Shown one piece after another: positions 7,246 to 14,362 of a stretch of DNA of 22,887 nt. Position numbers and translations under genes: made by a program. The stretch is from CBFGTV01 sp965652145 (lineage in GTDB: Bacteria > Bacillota > Clostridia > Peptostreptococcales > Natronincolaceae), in the NCBI GenBank assembly GCA_965652145.1, contig CBFGTV010000055.1, forward strand, positions 1 through 22,887. The letters run 5' to 3'. Every line of letters starts with the position of its first letter. Within the stretch, counting starts at the first letter, position 1. A model generated the notes under the pieces. That model was not told the origin of the DNA, did no database searches, and saw only the letters and a list, made by a program, of their open reading frames with translations.

Positions 7246-8205
7246 ATGAAAAACTCAATGGAAGAGAGCCAGTTTTACGGTAATAATGTCAAGGTAATCA
7301 AAAAAGAGGAAAACTGCGTTGTCTATAAAATGAGGGATGCTACCGGGGAAGGCCAGATGACCCGTTATAGCGTGTTCCCAGGTATTGATGTATTATATAA
7401 TGATTTTCATATGCAAAGCTGCCTGTCAGCGTTTCGCCCTAATGCTGATATGATTGCCATTGACCATTGCCATGAGGGGCGTATAGAGTGGGAGCTTAAA
7501 AATGGAACCTATCTGTATTTACAGGAGGGGGATCTTCAAATTGATTCTAAAGAGGGTCATCACAACAAGTTCAACTTTCCCCTTTGTCACTATCATGGTA
7601 TCACCGTTGCCATCTATATCGAAGAAGCTAAAAAAACCCTGAACAGTGTATTTAATGGGTTTGACGTGGACCTTGGAAAGCTTAGAATAAAATTCTGTAT
7701 TCTCAACCATCCCTTTATTATGCGGGCCCAGGATTCAATTCGGCATATTTTTTCTGAGCTCTATACCGTACCCGACAGAATAAAAAAGGATTATTTAAAA
7801 ATCAAAGTACTGGAGCTCTTATTGTTCTTAAGTGTGGTAGAAATGCCCGACAAAGGAGAGGAACCAAGCTATTTTCCCAAGAAACAGGTAGAGACTGTCA
7901 AGGCAATGATGAAGTATATGACTGATCATATCGAAAGACATCATACGCTGGAAGAATTATCAAGGCAATTTGTAATTCCCTTAACTGCCATGAAGCGCTG
8001 CTTCAAGGGAATTTATGGCACTTCTATCTATGCTTTTATGAGAAATCATCGAATTCAAATGGCTGCCCGCATGCTAAGGGAAACCAATGACAATATTACA
8101 ACCATTGCCGGCAGGGTAGGATATAACAACCCCAGTAAATTTGCTGCTGCCTTCAAAGATATTATGGGGATGCCGCCGGGAAAATATAAAAGACAATTTT
8201 TCTGA
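7246..8205 (+). CDS. AraC/XylS-family transcriptional regulator, second of the locus
   Basis: This 319-residue regulator carries two C-terminal helix-turn-helix motifs (about 215-319: LEELSRQFVIPLTAMKRCFK and ITTIAGRVGYNNPSKFAAAFK). The N-terminal sensing half contains the cupin-like run IDHCHEGRIEW, typical of clostridial YbtA-like proteins. TAAGGTGA lies six bases before ATG 7246. Only 50 bases separate it from the transporter genes, so it probably shares their Fur-controlled message, with the hairpin at 7201 tuning its level. It resembles the first AraC protein only in general layout. Two regulators around one transporter suggests one may sense the ferric ligand and the other act on a distant target. 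That is inference. Confidence 0.88.
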   Translation: MKNSMEESQFYGNNVKVIKKEENCVVYKMRDATGEGQMTRYSVFPGIDVLYNDFHMQSCLSAFRPNADMIAIDHCHEGRIEWELKNGTYLYLQEGDLQIDSKEGHHNKFNFPLCHYHGITVAIYIEEAKKTLNSVFNGFDVDLGKLRIKFCILNHPFIMRAQDSIRHIFSELYTVPDRIKKDYLKIKVLELLLFLSVVEMPDKGEEPSYFPKKQVETVKAMMKYMTDHIERHHTLEELSRQFVIPLTAMKRCFKGIYGTSIYAFMRNHRIQMAARMLRETNDNITTIAGRVGYNNPSKFAAAFKDIMGMPPGKYKRQFF

Positions 8206-8218
8206 TTGGAATATACCC

Positions 8219-8274
8219 TTACCCCTTAGCCCTGGTTTACCAGGGCTACAGTTGTGTAGGGGTAATATTTTTTC
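8219..8274 (+). terminator. Nested Rho-independent terminator ending the iron-type locus
   Basis: An inner perfect stem AGCCCTGG/CCAGGGCT with loop TTTA sits inside an outer stem TTACCCCT/AGGGGTAA, followed by TATTTTTTC. It begins 14 bases after the AraC stop codon. Confidence 0.85.
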
Positions 8275-8310
8275 TTAATGTTTTTTTGTTTTTAAGTAAT
8301 AACATAAAAC

Positions 8311-8352
8311 TTAATAAGATATATTTGCATTAATAAGGATATAGATATATCC
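8311..8352. repeat. Direct repeat and dyad in the leader of the DUF3796-like gene
   Basis: TTAATAAG occurs at 8311-8318 and 8330-8337, each followed by an ATATA run. GGATATA (8337-8343) and TATATCC (8346-8352) form a perfect 7-bp dyad with a two-base centre. They lie 19-60 bases before ATG 8371, where an operator would be placed. Confidence 0.35.
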
Positions 8353-8370
8353 ACTAATGGGGGGCTGTTT

Positions 8371-8736
8371 ATGAAAATAGGTGCAAGTAGGAATTTATTT
8401 TTCTTAGGTTTTTTAGGTTTTCTAGGATTCAGAGGGTTAAATAATAATCCACTATATTTTTTATATTTTGCCTTTAGTGGGTATTTTTCATATTTTTGGT
8501 GGTCTAAATTGGGTCAATTTAAGGACGAGCACTTAATAGCTAATAAACGTAAAGCAGCTTCAATAGCCTTTGGAGTATGCTTTGCAATAGCTTTTGTATT
8601 AAGCTTTGTAGTTAAGTTATCTTCGTTAGATTTACAATTAAGCTTTAAGATACAATTATTAATAGTGGCCTTTGCTTTTTCAATATCAATAAACCTATGG
8701 GCATTTTTAACCTATAAATTTAATTTGGTGGGTTAA
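8371..8736 (+). CDS. Small membrane protein, DUF3796-like
   Basis: This 121-residue protein has four hydrophobic stretches (about 8-24, 28-43, 66-83, 93-113) and lacks a cleavable signal. The N-terminal FFLGFLGFLGFRGLNNNP, the aromatic stretch with FSYFWWSKLGQ, and DEHLIANKRKA match my memory of DUF3796 proteins, which have no known function and often sit near small Xre-type regulators. No such regulator is here. GGGGGGC precedes ATG 8371 by seven to eight bases. It lies between two transporter loci, is followed by no clear terminator, and may be monocistronic. Confidence 0.75.
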   Translation: MKIGASRNLFFLGFLGFLGFRGLNNNPLYFLYFAFSGYFSYFWWSKLGQFKDEHLIANKRKAASIAFGVCFAIAFVLSFVVKLSSLDLQLSFKIQLLIVAFAFSISINLWAFLTYKFNLVG

Positions 8737-8802
8737 AATTTTTTATAAGTTCTAAGCAGGCTTCTGAGCATAAAGGAAGAGATCACCGGGCCATCTCATA
8801 TC

Positions 8803-8831
8803 TTGTACATTTCGATCAAAAGAAATATAAT
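8803..8831 (+). promoter_or_regulatory. Consensus sigma-A promoter for the small ORF and two-component genes
   Basis: TTGTAC (8803-8808) and TATAAT (8826-8831) are separated by exactly 17 bases. The start would be near 8838, about 16 bases before the 38-residue ORF and about 185 bases before the response regulator. Confidence 0.7.
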
Positions 8832-8853
8832 AAGAGCGTTGGAGGGAATTACC

Positions 8854-8970
8854 ATGTATTATCTAACAAAAAAGGAAGCTGCTGTTAGAGGGAGCATTGT
8901 TGATAGAATAGTGCTTTATCCTACTTCCAGTGGCCTTGGTGGAGATGTAAAAATGGGATTGTATGATTGA
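8854..8970 (+). CDS. Small ORF, 38 residues, leading the two-component/ABC cluster
   Basis: ATG 8854 follows GGAGGG at seven bases spacing and lies just downstream of a consensus promoter. It opens 38 codons (MYYLTKKEAAVRGSIVDR...) ending in TGA at 8970. The peptide is soluble-looking, has no signal sequence or membrane helix, and contains a Gly-rich SSGLGGDV segment near its end. I do not recognise it. It sits 52 bases before the response regulator, presumably on the same mRNA. It could be a real small protein, a translated leader, or the 5' stub of a decayed gene. Promoter, RBS and start together make translation plausible. Confidence 0.45.
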   Translation: MYYLTKKEAAVRGSIVDRIVLYPTSSGLGGDVKMGLYD

Positions 8971-9022
8971 TTTCCAAAGAAACCATTAGGCCAAAAGACG
9001 AGGGATACAGGAGGGGAAAGGC

Positions 9023-9721
9023 ATGTCAAATAGAATTTTAATCATAGACGATGACACAGAGCTTTGTGCTTTGATAAGAAAATGTGTTATACAGGAAGGG
9101 CTGGAGGCCGATATCGCCTTTACGGGCAAAGTGGGGCTGGAAAAAATTGCAGACCAGAAGGATACTTATTGTCTTGTGATTCTGGATGTGATGCTGCCTG
9201 GTATCAGTGGGTTTCAAGTGTTAGCAGAACTACGAAAAAACAGTACGGTTCCTGTACTTATGCTGACAGCTAAGGGAGATGAAATAGATAAAGTAACCGG
9301 CCTGCGGCTAGGTGCGGATGATTATTTGACAAAGCCCTTTAGTATCAATGAACTGATGGCCCGAATGGAATCCTTGATCCGGCGGTATACAACCTTTAAC
9401 CAAGCAGCGAAGCCGGAAATTCTTAATCTCAAAAATATGGTAATTGATAAAGGGAACCGAACTGTCTGCATAAGCGGAAAGGGGGTTACCCTTACAAGCA
9501 AGGAATTTGATTTACTGGTATTTCTGGCTTCCAACAAGGGACGTGTATTTACAAAAAAACAAATATACAGGCATGTTTGGGAGGATGAATATGCCTTTGA
9601 TGACAACAATATCATGTCTTTTATTAGTAAACTGAGAAAAAAGATTGAGCCGGATGCAGACCAGCCCTTTTTTATCCTAACTGTACACGGTGTCGGCTAT
9701 CGCTTTAATAAGGAGGCCTAG
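9023..9721 (+). CDS. OmpR/PhoB-family response regulator
   Basis: This 232-residue regulator has a receiver domain (1-115) with acidic pair Asp10-Asp11, phosphoacceptor Asp55 (VILDVMLPG), switch Thr82 and Lys104 (TKPF). A winged-helix DNA-binding domain (about 130-230) ends in HGVGYRF, typical of OmpR-type proteins. GGAGGGG precedes the ATG. The histidine kinase begins three bases after the stop, and transporter genes follow. This order is familiar for lantibiotic or cationic-peptide resistance systems such as CprRK of Clostridioides difficile. The probable target is the 11-bp repeat array at 10684-10716 ahead of the ABC genes. Confidence 0.92.
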   Translation: MSNRILIIDDDTELCALIRKCVIQEGLEADIAFTGKVGLEKIADQKDTYCLVILDVMLPGISGFQVLAELRKNSTVPVLMLTAKGDEIDKVTGLRLGADDYLTKPFSINELMARMESLIRRYTTFNQAAKPEILNLKNMVIDKGNRTVCISGKGVTLTSKEFDLLVFLASNKGRVFTKKQIYRHVWEDEYAFDDNNIMSFISKLRKKIEPDADQPFFILTVHGVGYRFNKEA

Positions 9722-9724
9722 CCT

Positions 9725-10648
9725 ATGAGTTGGACACTAATTTTCATTTGTTCCACCCTTTTATGTATCTCAGTCATTATCTATCTTGGGACAAGGCTCT
9801 ATCGTGTCAGGGAACAGCTTTCTATCATCAAGGAGGCCCTGGAAGATATCAAAAACGGAAATTTGAATCGCCGAATTCTTACGAGAAAAAGTGATATGAC
9901 GAATAGGATTTGTTATAGCATCAATGAAATTGCCGTCAATGATCAGGCAAAGCTTATCAGGATAAAACAATCGGAACAAGCCTATAAGCGCCTTATGACA
10001 AGCCTTTCCCATGATGTCAAAACGCCCTTGACCTCTTTAGTCGGCTACTTGGAGGCCATTCAAGAGAAAATCGTAACGGGAGAGGAAAAGGATGAATATA
10101 TCAAGGTGGCTTTAGGCAAGGCATACCATCTGAAAGACTTTGTGGAATCCCTATTTGAGTGGGTTAAGCTGGATGCCAGAGAGCAGATATTTCAATTTGA
10201 AATTTGTGATTTGAACGAGCTTTCCCGCAATATTTTAACAGAGTGGATACCAACGCTGGAGGATAAAAAGTTTACCTATGAAATTGATATCCCTGAAACG
10301 GAATACAGCATACGGTTAGATCGCAATGCCTATATACGCATACTCAACAACCTGCTTCAAAATGTTCTCTTACACAGTGAAGGAAATAGAGTGTTCATTC
10401 ATATTTCGGCGGATGAAAAACAAGCAGATATTATCGTATCGGACAATGGAAAAGGGATACCCGAAAAGGATCTATCCCATATTTTTGAACGGCTATATCA
10501 AAGTGATGAATCCCGTGGAGGGATTGGTAACGGCCTTGGTCTAGCCATTGTTCAGGAGCTTGTGGCCGTACATAGTGGCAAGATTCGTGTCGAAGTTCCC
10601 CCTAATGGCGGTACGATGTTTACAATAACGCTTCCAAAGGCTCTGTGA
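9725..10648 (+). CDS. Membrane sensor histidine kinase
   Basis: This 307-residue kinase has a single N-terminal membrane helix (about 2-22), a HAMP-like linker (about 24-78), the H-box SLSHDVKTPLTSL with phosphoacceptor His96, N-box around Asn213, G1 box DNGKG (240-244) and G2 box GNGLGLA (268-274). It has almost no extracellular domain, as in intramembrane-sensing kinases of peptide-antibiotic resistance modules, where the transporter or membrane damage is often the signal. Its RBS (AAGGAGG) lies inside the end of the response regulator gene, three bases apart, so the two are coupled. The stop codon is embedded in a terminator hairpin. Confidence 0.92.
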   Translation: MSWTLIFICSTLLCISVIIYLGTRLYRVREQLSIIKEALEDIKNGNLNRRILTRKSDMTNRICYSINEIAVNDQAKLIRIKQSEQAYKRLMTSLSHDVKTPLTSLVGYLEAIQEKIVTGEEKDEYIKVALGKAYHLKDFVESLFEWVKLDAREQIFQFEICDLNELSRNILTEWIPTLEDKKFTYEIDIPETEYSIRLDRNAYIRILNNLLQNVLLHSEGNRVFIHISADEKQADIIVSDNGKGIPEKDLSHIFERLYQSDESRGGIGNGLGLAIVQELVAVHSGKIRVEVPPNGGTMFTITLPKAL

Positions 10649-10665
10649 TAAAACAGAGCTTTTTT
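10638..10665 (+). terminator. Rho-independent terminator overlapping the kinase stop codon
   Basis: GCTCTGT/ACAGAGC with loop GATAAA is followed by TTTTTT. The first arm overlaps the final kinase codons. It separates the two-component genes from the ABC genes, which then need their own promoter. Confidence 0.8.
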
Positions 10666-10683
10666 ATTTAAAAACAAGAATCT

Positions 10684-10727
10684 CGCAAGAAAGCGGCAAG
10701 GTTTTGGCAAGGTTTATACGATATACT
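10684..10727 (+). promoter_or_regulatory. Three 11-bp direct repeats plus -10: response-regulator-activated promoter
   Basis: GCAAG occurs at 10685, 10696 and 10707, exactly 11 bases apart. The second and third full units, GGCAAGGTTTT and GGCAAGGTTTA, differ at one base. The array covers the -35 position, and a TATACT -10 (10722-10727) begins ten bases after the last GCAAG. Eleven-base direct repeats replacing the -35 are the known layout of PhoB/OmpR-type activated promoters. The response regulator at 9023 is the natural candidate to bind. Confidence 0.6.
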
Positions 10728-10753
10728 GAAAAGTAGAATGAAGAAGGCTATGG

Positions 10754-10765
10754 GCATTATAATGC
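10754..10765. promoter_or_regulatory. 12-bp perfect palindrome in the ABC leader
   Basis: GCATTATAATGC is perfectly palindromic and contains a TATAAT. It lies downstream of the predicted start, 43 bases before the ABC ATPase ATG. It could be an operator or a second -10. No -35 supports the latter. Confidence 0.25.
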
Positions 10766-10807
10766 ACTTATCAAAAGATAAAAGCAGAAGGAAAGGGAGG
10801 GAATTAA

Positions 10808-11731
10808 ATGGATAATCCTATCATCGAAACCCGGCAGTTGACAAAGATATATGGAGATCAAATTGTTGTAAATAAAGTTAATCTTAATGTGCAAAAGGGC
10901 CGTATTTATGGACTGCTTGGCCGTAATGGAGCGGGTAAAACCACAGTTATGAGGATGATTTTGGGTCTTACTTCCGTTACCTCCGGCGAAGTCAAGGTTT
11001 TTGGTCAAGACATTAAAGGTAATGATAAGCGTATCTATCCTCGTATTGGGGCCATTATTGAAAGGCCTGGCTTTTATCCTAATCTGACGGGAACGGAAAA
11101 TCTTGAAATTTTTGCAAAACTCCGGGGAACAACAAAGCCAAACGCAGTAAAAGAAGCGATCGAGGTTGTAGGATTGCCTTATAAGGATAAAAAAGTTTTC
11201 AGCAAGTATTCCCTGGGAATGAAACAGCGCCTTGGAATTGCCAACGCCATCCTACATGACCCTGAGCTTCTTATACTGGATGAACCTACAAATGGTCTTG
11301 ATCCTATCGGCATTGCTGAAGTCAGGAAATTTATCCGAAGGCTATGTGCTGAACAGGGAAAGACAATTCTAATTTCCAGTCATATTCTTTCTGAAATTTC
11401 TTTGTTAGCGGATGATATTGGTATTATCCATAGCGGAGTTTTACTGGAAGAAAGTAGCTTGGCAGAGCTTGAAAAGAAAAACCGTAAATATATCCTGCTA
11501 CAAGTTTCCGATACGGCAAAGGCTGCTTTGGTACTAGAACGCAGGTTTAATGTAAAAGAATACTCGGTACAGGATGATCACACGCTACGCCTTTACGACA
11601 CAGCCCTTGACATGGCTGAAATCAACAAAACCCTGATGATGGAAAACATTTCTGTAATAAGCTCACAGCTTTGCAATGACACGCTAGAGGATTATTTTAA
11701 AAAAATTACGGGAGGGGAGGGCATTGCTTAG
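10808..11731 (+). CDS. ABC transporter ATPase, lantibiotic/bacitracin-protection type (BcrA/LanF/CprA-like)
   Basis: This 307-residue ATPase has Walker A GRNGAGKTT (38-46), signature YSLGMKQRL (134-142), Walker B LLILDEP (Asp158, Glu159) and H-loop His192. At the Q-loop position the sequence reads AIIERPGFYPNLTG, with Glu85 in place of Gln. This E-loop is a known mark of lantibiotic-immunity and BcrA-type ATPases. Residues 230-307 form the C-terminal extension usual for this group. AAAGGGAGGG precedes ATG 10808. Two ABC-2 permeases follow with overlapping or near-overlapping starts, making a complete exporter. It would remove a membrane-active peptide from the cell surface. No peptide-biosynthesis gene is nearby, so resistance to foreign peptides is likelier than self-immunity. 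Confidence 0.88.
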   Translation: MDNPIIETRQLTKIYGDQIVVNKVNLNVQKGRIYGLLGRNGAGKTTVMRMILGLTSVTSGEVKVFGQDIKGNDKRIYPRIGAIIERPGFYPNLTGTENLEIFAKLRGTTKPNAVKEAIEVVGLPYKDKKVFSKYSLGMKQRLGIANAILHDPELLILDEPTNGLDPIGIAEVRKFIRRLCAEQGKTILISSHILSEISLLADDIGIIHSGVLLEESSLAELEKKNRKYILLQVSDTAKAALVLERRFNVKEYSVQDDHTLRLYDTALDMAEINKTLMMENISVISSQLCNDTLEDYFKKITGGEGIA

Positions 11732-12455
11732 TCTTGTTCAAACGGAGTTTCTAAAGCTTCGCCGCAGGAAATCTATATGGTTGATGCTCGTTGCCGCTTT
11801 ATTCATGCCCCTTGTCGCCGTATTCTACTTTAGCACGACAAATGGGACAGAGATTAGCCCTATACAGTTTTATAAGTGGACAGCCTTTTCCTATACACCG
11901 TGGATTATTCTGCCCCTTGTACTTGGAATGCTTAGTACCATGTTGATGTACGATGAAAATCAAAATGATATGTTAAAGCAGCTATGGATTATTCCTATTA
12001 GCAAGGCAGGATACTTTTTCAGCAAACTTATGGTTGTACTGGTTTATTCCCTCTGCTTTATGATGCTTACTGTTGTCAGTTCCATTTTGGCAGGGGTTAC
12101 AACGGGGATAATTCCCTTTACAGCCGACAGTATTTCTTTTATGTTTATCAAGTGCTTGGAAATCGCCTTATTAACACCTTTGGCTATGATACCCGTACTT
12201 ACTGTGGCCACCTCGCAGAAAGGCTATATCCTGCCGGTATGCGTGACGATCGTTTATACATTCTTTGGCTTTATTCTGCTGATGGTGAATATGTACATTC
12301 ATCCCCTTTCCAGCACGACGGCTATTTTTATGCGGGATATTGAGGGAGTTGTTATGAAGGAGTCGGTTCAAATAGGGAAAGCCTTCTTGTGTATCAGTGC
12401 ATGGGGAACAGCTTCAACGTTGTGGACGATTGCTGAACTTTATAAACGGAAGTAG
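11724..12455 (+). CDS. ABC-2 permease, lantibiotic-protection type (MutE/EpiE-like)
   Basis: This 243-residue integral membrane protein has six hydrophobic helices (about 17-37, 58-78, 100-125, 142-162, 168-190, 216-235). The N-terminal FLKLRRRKSIW is the usual amphipathic start of ABC-2 permeases. Translation begins at TTG 11724, directly after GGGAGGGGAGGG, and overlaps the ATPase stop by eight bases, so the two are coupled. It is the first of two unequal permeases that would form a heteromeric channel with the upstream ATPase. Confidence 0.82.
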   Translation: MLSLVQTEFLKLRRRKSIWLMLVAALFMPLVAVFYFSTTNGTEISPIQFYKWTAFSYTPWIILPLVLGMLSTMLMYDENQNDMLKQLWIIPISKAGYFFSKLMVVLVYSLCFMMLTVVSSILAGVTTGIIPFTADSISFMFIKCLEIALLTPLAMIPVLTVATSQKGYILPVCVTIVYTFFGFILLMVNMYIHPLSSTTAIFMRDIEGVVMKESVQIGKAFLCISAWGTASTLWTIAELYKRK

Positions 12456-12464
12456 GTGGATGAA

Positions 12465-13193
12465 ATGAAAACATTATTATGGGCAGAGGGATTAAAACTG
12501 AAGCGCTCAAAAATTATATGGATTGCTGTCTTTTCTGCCATCATGGTTGCCTTTATCGTATTGATGCAGGGGCAATTTCAATATTATGGGCAACGTTATG
12601 TTGATAGAGCCACATGGTACATGACGGCGACACAATCCTTGGGGAGCCTGTATGTGTTCCCTGCCATCATCGCACTTATGGGCAGCTACATGATTTGCAG
12701 GGAAGATCAAGACGATACTATGAAATCTCTTGTTCTGGTTCCTATCAGTGTTTCTAAATTAGTAGGGGCAAAGATGATTGTTACGGCCCTTTTCTCAGTG
12801 GGTCTGTACGCTTTCTTATTTGCAGTTACATTGACCGTAGAAGTGGCGCTTCATATTTCTTTACTTGATTTAAATACTGTCCTTAGCTTTGCAAAAATAT
12901 ATCTATTAGAGGGGGCTGGCCTGTTTCTCGCCGTATCTCCCATTATAGCCATTGTATATAGGTTAGAAAAAGGGTACTGGCTTGCTTTGATTTTTGCTGA
13001 AATCTATTCGTTCCTTGGTCTTTTTATGGGGATGCAAAGTATGCTTAGCTCTATCTATCCAATCACAGCGGCCTTCTGTGTGGCAGGCTATTATAAATCA
13101 ACTCCTGTACATTTTATTATCAGCTTGTTCAGCCTGTTAGCCTGTGGAGCCTTATCGTTATTGATTTTAAAAGGACTAAATAGAACAACATGA
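12465..13193 (+). CDS. ABC-2 permease, lantibiotic-protection type (MutG-like)
   Basis: This 242-residue second permease has six hydrophobic helices and the same N-terminal pattern (AEGLKLKRSKIIW). In both permeases a conserved middle motif follows helix 2: EDQDDTMKSLVLVPIS here, ENQNDMLKQLWIIPIS in the other. They are therefore diverged paralogs. The frame can start at GTG 12456, but ATG 12465 with AGGTGG five bases upstream is preferred. It immediately follows the first permease and ends the ABC operon. Confidence 0.82.
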   Translation: MKTLLWAEGLKLKRSKIIWIAVFSAIMVAFIVLMQGQFQYYGQRYVDRATWYMTATQSLGSLYVFPAIIALMGSYMICREDQDDTMKSLVLVPISVSKLVGAKMIVTALFSVGLYAFLFAVTLTVEVALHISLLDLNTVLSFAKIYLLEGAGLFLAVSPIIAIVYRLEKGYWLALIFAEIYSFLGLFMGMQSMLSSIYPITAAFCVAGYYKSTPVHFIISLFSLLACGALSLLILKGLNRTT

Positions 13194-13194
13194 T

Positions 13195-13226
13195 AAAGTC
13201 TGCCTTTTTGAACGAAAGCAGAACTT
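13195..13226 (+). terminator. Weak hairpin after the permease genes
   Basis: AAAGTCTGC pairs with GCAGAACTTT (one bulged A). No T tract follows directly, only ATTCTTTT ten bases on. It is the only candidate terminator for the ABC operon. Confidence 0.35.
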
Positions 13227-13519
13227 TACAGTATTCTTTTCCTAATAAGACAGGTTAAAATAAGCTGAAGCAATTTTTCCTTGTAAATTATTAGAAATTT
13301 AATTTATTGTTGATTGCAGTATGTAATACTCTGTATTCCCTTTTAAGAGCAAGACTGGGAAAATCAGTGGAAAATGACGAAAAGCCCTGGGCGTAAGTTG
13401 ACTTTAGTTATATAATGGAAGTAGAGAGAATAATCATTGAATTTATAGGAAGGGGTCATAGGGGCTGATCTGGGCAATCAATCTAGGGCAGGTTGTTTAA
13501 AAACATTGGAGGGATGCAA
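13227..13519. other. Intergenic stretch before the second GNAT gene
   Basis: There is no gene-like frame. TTGACT (13398-13403) and TATAAT (13411-13416) both occur but only seven bases apart, so they cannot form one promoter. Either could belong to a weak promoter with an unrecognised partner. Nothing else is visible. Confidence 0.3.
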
Positions 13520-14008
13520 ATGATACGGCTTGCAAAATACGAAGATCTGGAAAGAATCATGGATATATACGCAGCTGCCAGAAAATATATGGCAGACAAT
13601 GGCAACGTAACGCAATGGACAGATAGCTATCCTTCAAAGGAAATGCTGGAGGGCGATATCGAAAAAGAACAGTTATTTGTATATGAGGTAAGCAATAAAA
13701 TACACGGGGTTTTTGCCTTTATAATCGGACCAGAGGAAACCTATTCATATATAGAAAATGGTTCATGGAAAAATGACGCACCCTACGGGACCATTCACCG
13801 TGTTGCCAGCGATGGCGTGGTAAGGGGCGTTTTTAGTCAATGTTTGGAGTTTTGTAAAGCAAGAATTCCCAACTTAAGGATAGACACCCATAAAGATAAC
13901 CATACGATGCAGCGTTTAATAGAAAAAAGCGGTTTTAAAAAATGTGGTATCATATATGTTCAGAATGGAACGCCCAGAATTGCGTATCAATACACGGAAT
14001 ATGAATAA
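13520..14008 (+). CDS. GNAT-family N-acetyltransferase
   Basis: The 162-residue product has GNAT features: N-terminal IRLAKYEDLERIMDIYAAAR, beta strands around residue 64, the region IHRVASDGVVRGVFSQCL (92-109) where acetyl-CoA binds, and the late motif DNHTMQRLIEKSGFKKCG (126-143). The pyrophosphate loop is degenerate compared with the classic RxxGxG. The frame extends back to TTG 13493, but ATG 13520 is favoured because GGAGGG lies six bases upstream. It shares under a third of its residues with the first GNAT by eye and is not a recent duplicate. It stands alone, followed by a hairpin. The substrate is unknown. Confidence 0.83.
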   Translation: MIRLAKYEDLERIMDIYAAARKYMADNGNVTQWTDSYPSKEMLEGDIEKEQLFVYEVSNKIHGVFAFIIGPEETYSYIENGSWKNDAPYGTIHRVASDGVVRGVFSQCLEFCKARIPNLRIDTHKDNHTMQRLIEKSGFKKCGIIYVQNGTPRIAYQYTEYE

Positions 14009-14121
14009 GTTCCATCTAACTGTATGAAATTGTATGAGATGTGGTATAAACTTTTACCACTGAAAAAGTGAGGCACATGGCTTTACTGTATTCAGATCTG
14101 AATACTGAAATATGTAAATTA

Positions 14122-14171
14122 TGCCAGGCTTTATCCCTATGGGGTAAGGCCTGGCAATTATGCTTTTATAG
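14122..14171 (+). terminator. Hairpin terminator after the second GNAT gene
   Basis: TGCCAGGC/GCCTGGCA encloses a further stem TTATCCC/GGGGTAA with loop TAT. ATTATGCTTTTAT follows, so the T tract is imperfect. It lies 113 bases past the stop. Confidence 0.55.
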
Positions 14172-14209
14172 CCAATTAAATGTCTAATAATATTATGTTA
14201 CTAAAACTA

Positions 14210-14222
14210 AACCGAAACGGTT
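14210..14222. promoter_or_regulatory. Dyad operator upstream of the pectate lyase promoter
   Basis: AACCG-AAA-CGGTT is a perfect 5-bp inverted repeat with a three-base centre, eight bases upstream of the -35 box at 14231. The position suits a regulator of the pectate lyase. The size and CG-containing arms are reminiscent of LacI-type operators, but no regulator can be named. Confidence 0.45.
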
Positions 14223-14230
14223 ATTATGTA

Positions 14231-14260
14231 TTGACAATTATGAATTTTTAGTTATATAAT
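14231..14260 (+). promoter_or_regulatory. Consensus sigma-A promoter of the pectate lyase gene
   Basis: TTGACA (14231-14236) and TATAAT (14255-14260) are both perfect, with 18-base spacing. Initiation near 14267 gives a leader of about 320 bases before ATG 14590. Confidence 0.7.
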
Positions 14261-14323
14261 CAAATTACAAATATTTGATTGAAGGCGACTTCTATACAAA
14301 ACCTCTCCTATACACCCACCAAA

Positions 14324-14351
14324 ATGCTTATTATTAATCAATAATAAGCAT
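14324..14351 (+). other. Perfect 12-bp hairpin in the pectate lyase leader
   Basis: ATGCTTATTATT and AATAATAAGCAT pair without mismatch around AATC. It is AT-rich and has no T tract. It may be a protein-binding dyad or an mRNA-stability element. Confidence 0.45.
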
Positions 14352-14362
14352 AAGCTATAGAA

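Noticed and set aside
13398..13416. TTGACT plus TATAAT as a promoter for the second GNAT gene
   Set aside because: The boxes are only seven bases apart, incompatible with a sigma-A promoter.
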